From Novosphingobium malaysiense (GTDB lineage: Bacteria > Pseudomonadota > Alphaproteobacteria > Sphingomonadales > Sphingomonadaceae): a DNA stretch of 64,000 nucleotides. Each line of letters starts with the position of its first letter. Position 1 is the stretch's first letter. Both the position numbers and the translations under genes were made by a program. The notes beneath the pieces were generated by a model. That model did not search any database and was not told the DNA's origin. It saw only the letters and a list, made by a program, of their open reading frames with translations. Positions 62,476-64,000 of the stretch are shown here, piece after piece. The DNA lies in NCBI RefSeq assembly GCF_000802225.1, contig NZ_JTDI01000006.1:62001-126000 (forward strand), read 5' to 3'.

Positions 62476-64000
62476 TCAGTAGTTGACGATGAAGTCCACG
62501 CCGATGGTCCGCGCCTGCTGGAAGCTGGCGTTGACGTTCTGGGCGCCGAACATCAGCATGTAGGACGCATCCTTGTTGTTGGTGAGGTTGCGCGCCCAGA
62601 CTGCCAGTTCCGCGTCGAGCGGGCCGACCTCGATATCCCGCAGGGCGACACGGCCGTTCAGGATCCAGCGCGATGCGGTGTATTCCCAAGTCGCCTGTGC
62701 GGGATCGGAGGCGGTGTCGGCGGGGTGCGTCGCCAGATCGAGGAAGGGGGAATTGCGGTACTTGCCCTGGTAGTTCGCATCGATCCGGAACAGCATCGAT
62801 GCATCGCCGAACAGCGGCGGGGTGATGTACTGCGCATTCACACCGGCCATCCACTTAGGCAGGGCCGTCGGCGCGACCGGCCGACCGCCATCGGTGATCT
62901 GGGGGCTCGGGTTCAGCCACTTGGTGTCGTTATAGGCGAGCGAGCCGCCAATGGTCAGGCCGGCAGCCGGCGCGACCGTGGCTTCAGCCTCGAAACCGCG
63001 AGAGCGCACGTTGCCGTTGGAGATCACGACCACGCCGTAAGCGGAGCACGAGACAGGATCTCCGGTGGTGCCGCAAGCGGCATCGATCACGTTGGAGCCG
63101 CTCTGGGCCGACTGCAGGTTCTTGTATTTGGCCGTGTACAGCGCGAGATTAAAGCGCAGGTGGTGGTTGAACCAGTCGGATTTCAGGCCGGCTTCCCACG
63201 AACTTACTGTCTCGGGCTGGAACACCAGCGGCCCCGAGGCGCCGCCGGAAAGATAGGCGGTCGAGTACTTGCCGTAGACCATGACCGAGTAATCCAGTTT
63301 GTAGTTCAGCCCGATCGAATAGCTCGGCTTGGTCTTCTTGAACGGGGTCGTCACCGAACTGGCGCCGACGACTGTTTGCGAGACTGGATCGTAGGTGCCC
63401 CCTTCGACGAAAGTCTGGGTCTTCTTGTCGCGCGTGATGCGGCCGCCCAGGACGGCGTCGAGCTTCGGTGTCAGGTGGAATTCCGCCTGCGTGTAAACCG
63501 CCATGGACTGGGTCGTCTGGTGCTTTTCCTGAACGTTCCCGAGCAGGAAAGGGCTTGTGGTATCGTATGACAGGTTGCTCAGGTAGACCGGGAAATTGCC
63601 CTGGGCCAGCGCGCCGAGGCCGACCAGGACGCCGAAGTTCGTCGGTGATCCCGGCAGGCCGGAGGCGAGTTCGTGCGACTTGAAGTAGAGCGCGCCGGCG
63701 GTCAGCGTCAGCAGACGCGAGCGGTACGTCACCTGCAGTTCGTCGCTGAACTGCGAGTACTTGCCATAATTCACGCCGACGTAGCCATCGATCAGCTGGC
63801 CCGCCTGCGAGGCGTTGTAGGCCGGGACCGTGAAGCCGGGCGCGAGCGTGATCGAGCCGAGATAGGCAATCACCGCCGGAGTGACGGTTAGCCCGTCGAC
63901 GCCCATGATCGAGGAAATGCCCAAGGCCGAAGCCGTGCGCCATGCCGTGATATTCTTCACCGCAATGCTGTCGGTCGCCTGCCAGTTGGCGGTGATGACG
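62476..64000 (-). CDS. TonB-dependent receptor, C-terminal part (runs off the window)
   Basis: The frame stays open to the window end (VITANWQATDSIAVKNITAW...), so the 5' end is missing. About 508 C-terminal residues are present: beta-barrel strands such as YGKYSTAYLSGGASGPLVFQPETVSSWEAGLKSDWF, a Cys-containing loop (DAACGTTGDPVSCSAYG), and a final TIGVDFIVNY. The plug and signal peptide lie outside the window. It belongs to the same large sphingomonad receptor class as the others here. It converges on the sulfotransferase-MFS unit. Confidence 0.9.
   Translation of the reverse strand, partial: VITANWQATDSIAVKNITAWRTASALGISSIMGVDGLTVTPAVIAYLGSITLAPGFTVPAYNASQAGQLIDGYVGVNYGKYSQFSDELQVTYRSRLLTLTAGALYFKSHELASGLPGSPTNFGVLVGLGALAQGNFPVYLSNLSYDTTSPFLLGNVQEKHQTTQSMAVYTQAEFHLTPKLDAVLGGRITRDKKTQTFVEGGTYDPVSQTVVGASSVTTPFKKTKPSYSIGLNYKLDYSVMVYGKYSTAYLSGGASGPLVFQPETVSSWEAGLKSDWFNHHLRFNLALYTAKYKNLQSAQSGSNVIDAACGTTGDPVSCSAYGVVVISNGNVRSRGFEAEATVAPAAGLTIGGSLAYNDTKWLNPSPQITDGGRPVAPTALPKWMAGVNAQYITPPLFGDASMLFRIDANYQGKYRNSPFLDLATHPADTASDPAQATWEYTASRWILNGRVALRDIEVGPLDAELAVWARNLTNNKDASYMLMFGAQNVNASFQQARTIGVDFIVNY

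Noticed and set aside
1..64000. tRNA, rRNA or CRISPR array
   Set aside because: No regular repeat-spacer pattern, no rRNA-like sequence and no tRNA-like fold was recognised; a covariance-model scan was not available.

Overview
This 64 kb window is GC-rich, densely coding DNA. It looks like a sphingomonad (Novosphingobium/Sphingobium-like alphaproteobacterium): it carries four TonB-dependent receptors, many aromatic or hydrophobic-substrate catabolic genes with local IclR, TetR and LysR regulators, and protein types common in that order (PF10118, DUF1254, SnoaL-like proteins, a fused indolepyruvate ferredoxin oxidoreductase). No rRNA, tRNA, CRISPR array, replication gene or intact mobile element was seen. 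The organism call is inferred from gene content only.

Layout. 1-2.5 kb: lower meta-cleavage operon (hydratase/decarboxylase-type enzyme, acylating acetaldehyde dehydrogenase, 4-hydroxy-2-oxovalerate aldolase). 2.6-8.5 kb: alpha/beta hydrolase, PF10118 protein, D-aminoacylase-like amidohydrolase, small XRE regulator, SDR, LigB/DODA-type extradiol dioxygenase. 8.5-16.3 kb: fused indolepyruvate ferredoxin oxidoreductase, a divergent IclR regulator, a TonB-dependent receptor and a SnoaL-like protein; a shared 14-bp box lies upstream of both the regulator and the receptor. 16.7-20.2 kb: Baeyer-Villiger monooxygenase and a ThDP-dependent enzyme, followed by an IS3 OrfA remnant. 20.5-24.6 kb: a tightly coupled minus-strand operon of SnoaL-like protein, TauD dioxygenase, a substrate-binding-protein-fold protein without signal peptide, and a GMC oxidoreductase.

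24.9-31.8 kb: a translationally coupled pair of acyl-CoA dehydrogenases, a TetR regulator and a divergent carboxylic acid reductase, with a strong palindrome in the TetR/CAR intergenic region. 32.6-46.5 kb: a probable plant phenolic-ester or glycoside locus with a TonB-dependent receptor, tannase/feruloyl esterase, LysR regulator, CoA-transferase, lipoprotein serine hydrolase, CitMHS transporter, GH3 glycosidase and FucP-type MFS transporter. 46.7-53 kb: a TonB-dependent receptor, a TetR regulator and two tandem DUF1254 proteins; the receptor and the DUF1254 pair share an 11-bp upstream element.

53.1-55.1 kb is a scar region: a tyrosine-integrase arm-domain pseudogene with two in-frame stops, a LysR N-terminal fragment, an intact isovaleryl-CoA dehydrogenase, and a decayed SMP-30/gluconolactonase gene. 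55.2-64 kb: TetR plus a second D-aminoacylase-like amidohydrolase, then a run of an unknown beta-rich protein, IclR regulator, sulfotransferase and MFS transporter facing a TonB-dependent receptor that runs off the window.

Taken together the genes suggest a catabolic accessory region: outer-membrane uptake receptors, oxygenases and oxidoreductases for ring or side-chain attack, acyl-CoA enzymes for side chains, and a meta-cleavage tail feeding pyruvate and acetyl-CoA. The real substrates cannot be read from sequence alone. The best candidates for undescribed biology are the SnoaL/TauD/binding-protein/GMC operon, the CAR-acyl-CoA dehydrogenase locus and the unknown protein-sulfotransferase-MFS-receptor unit.
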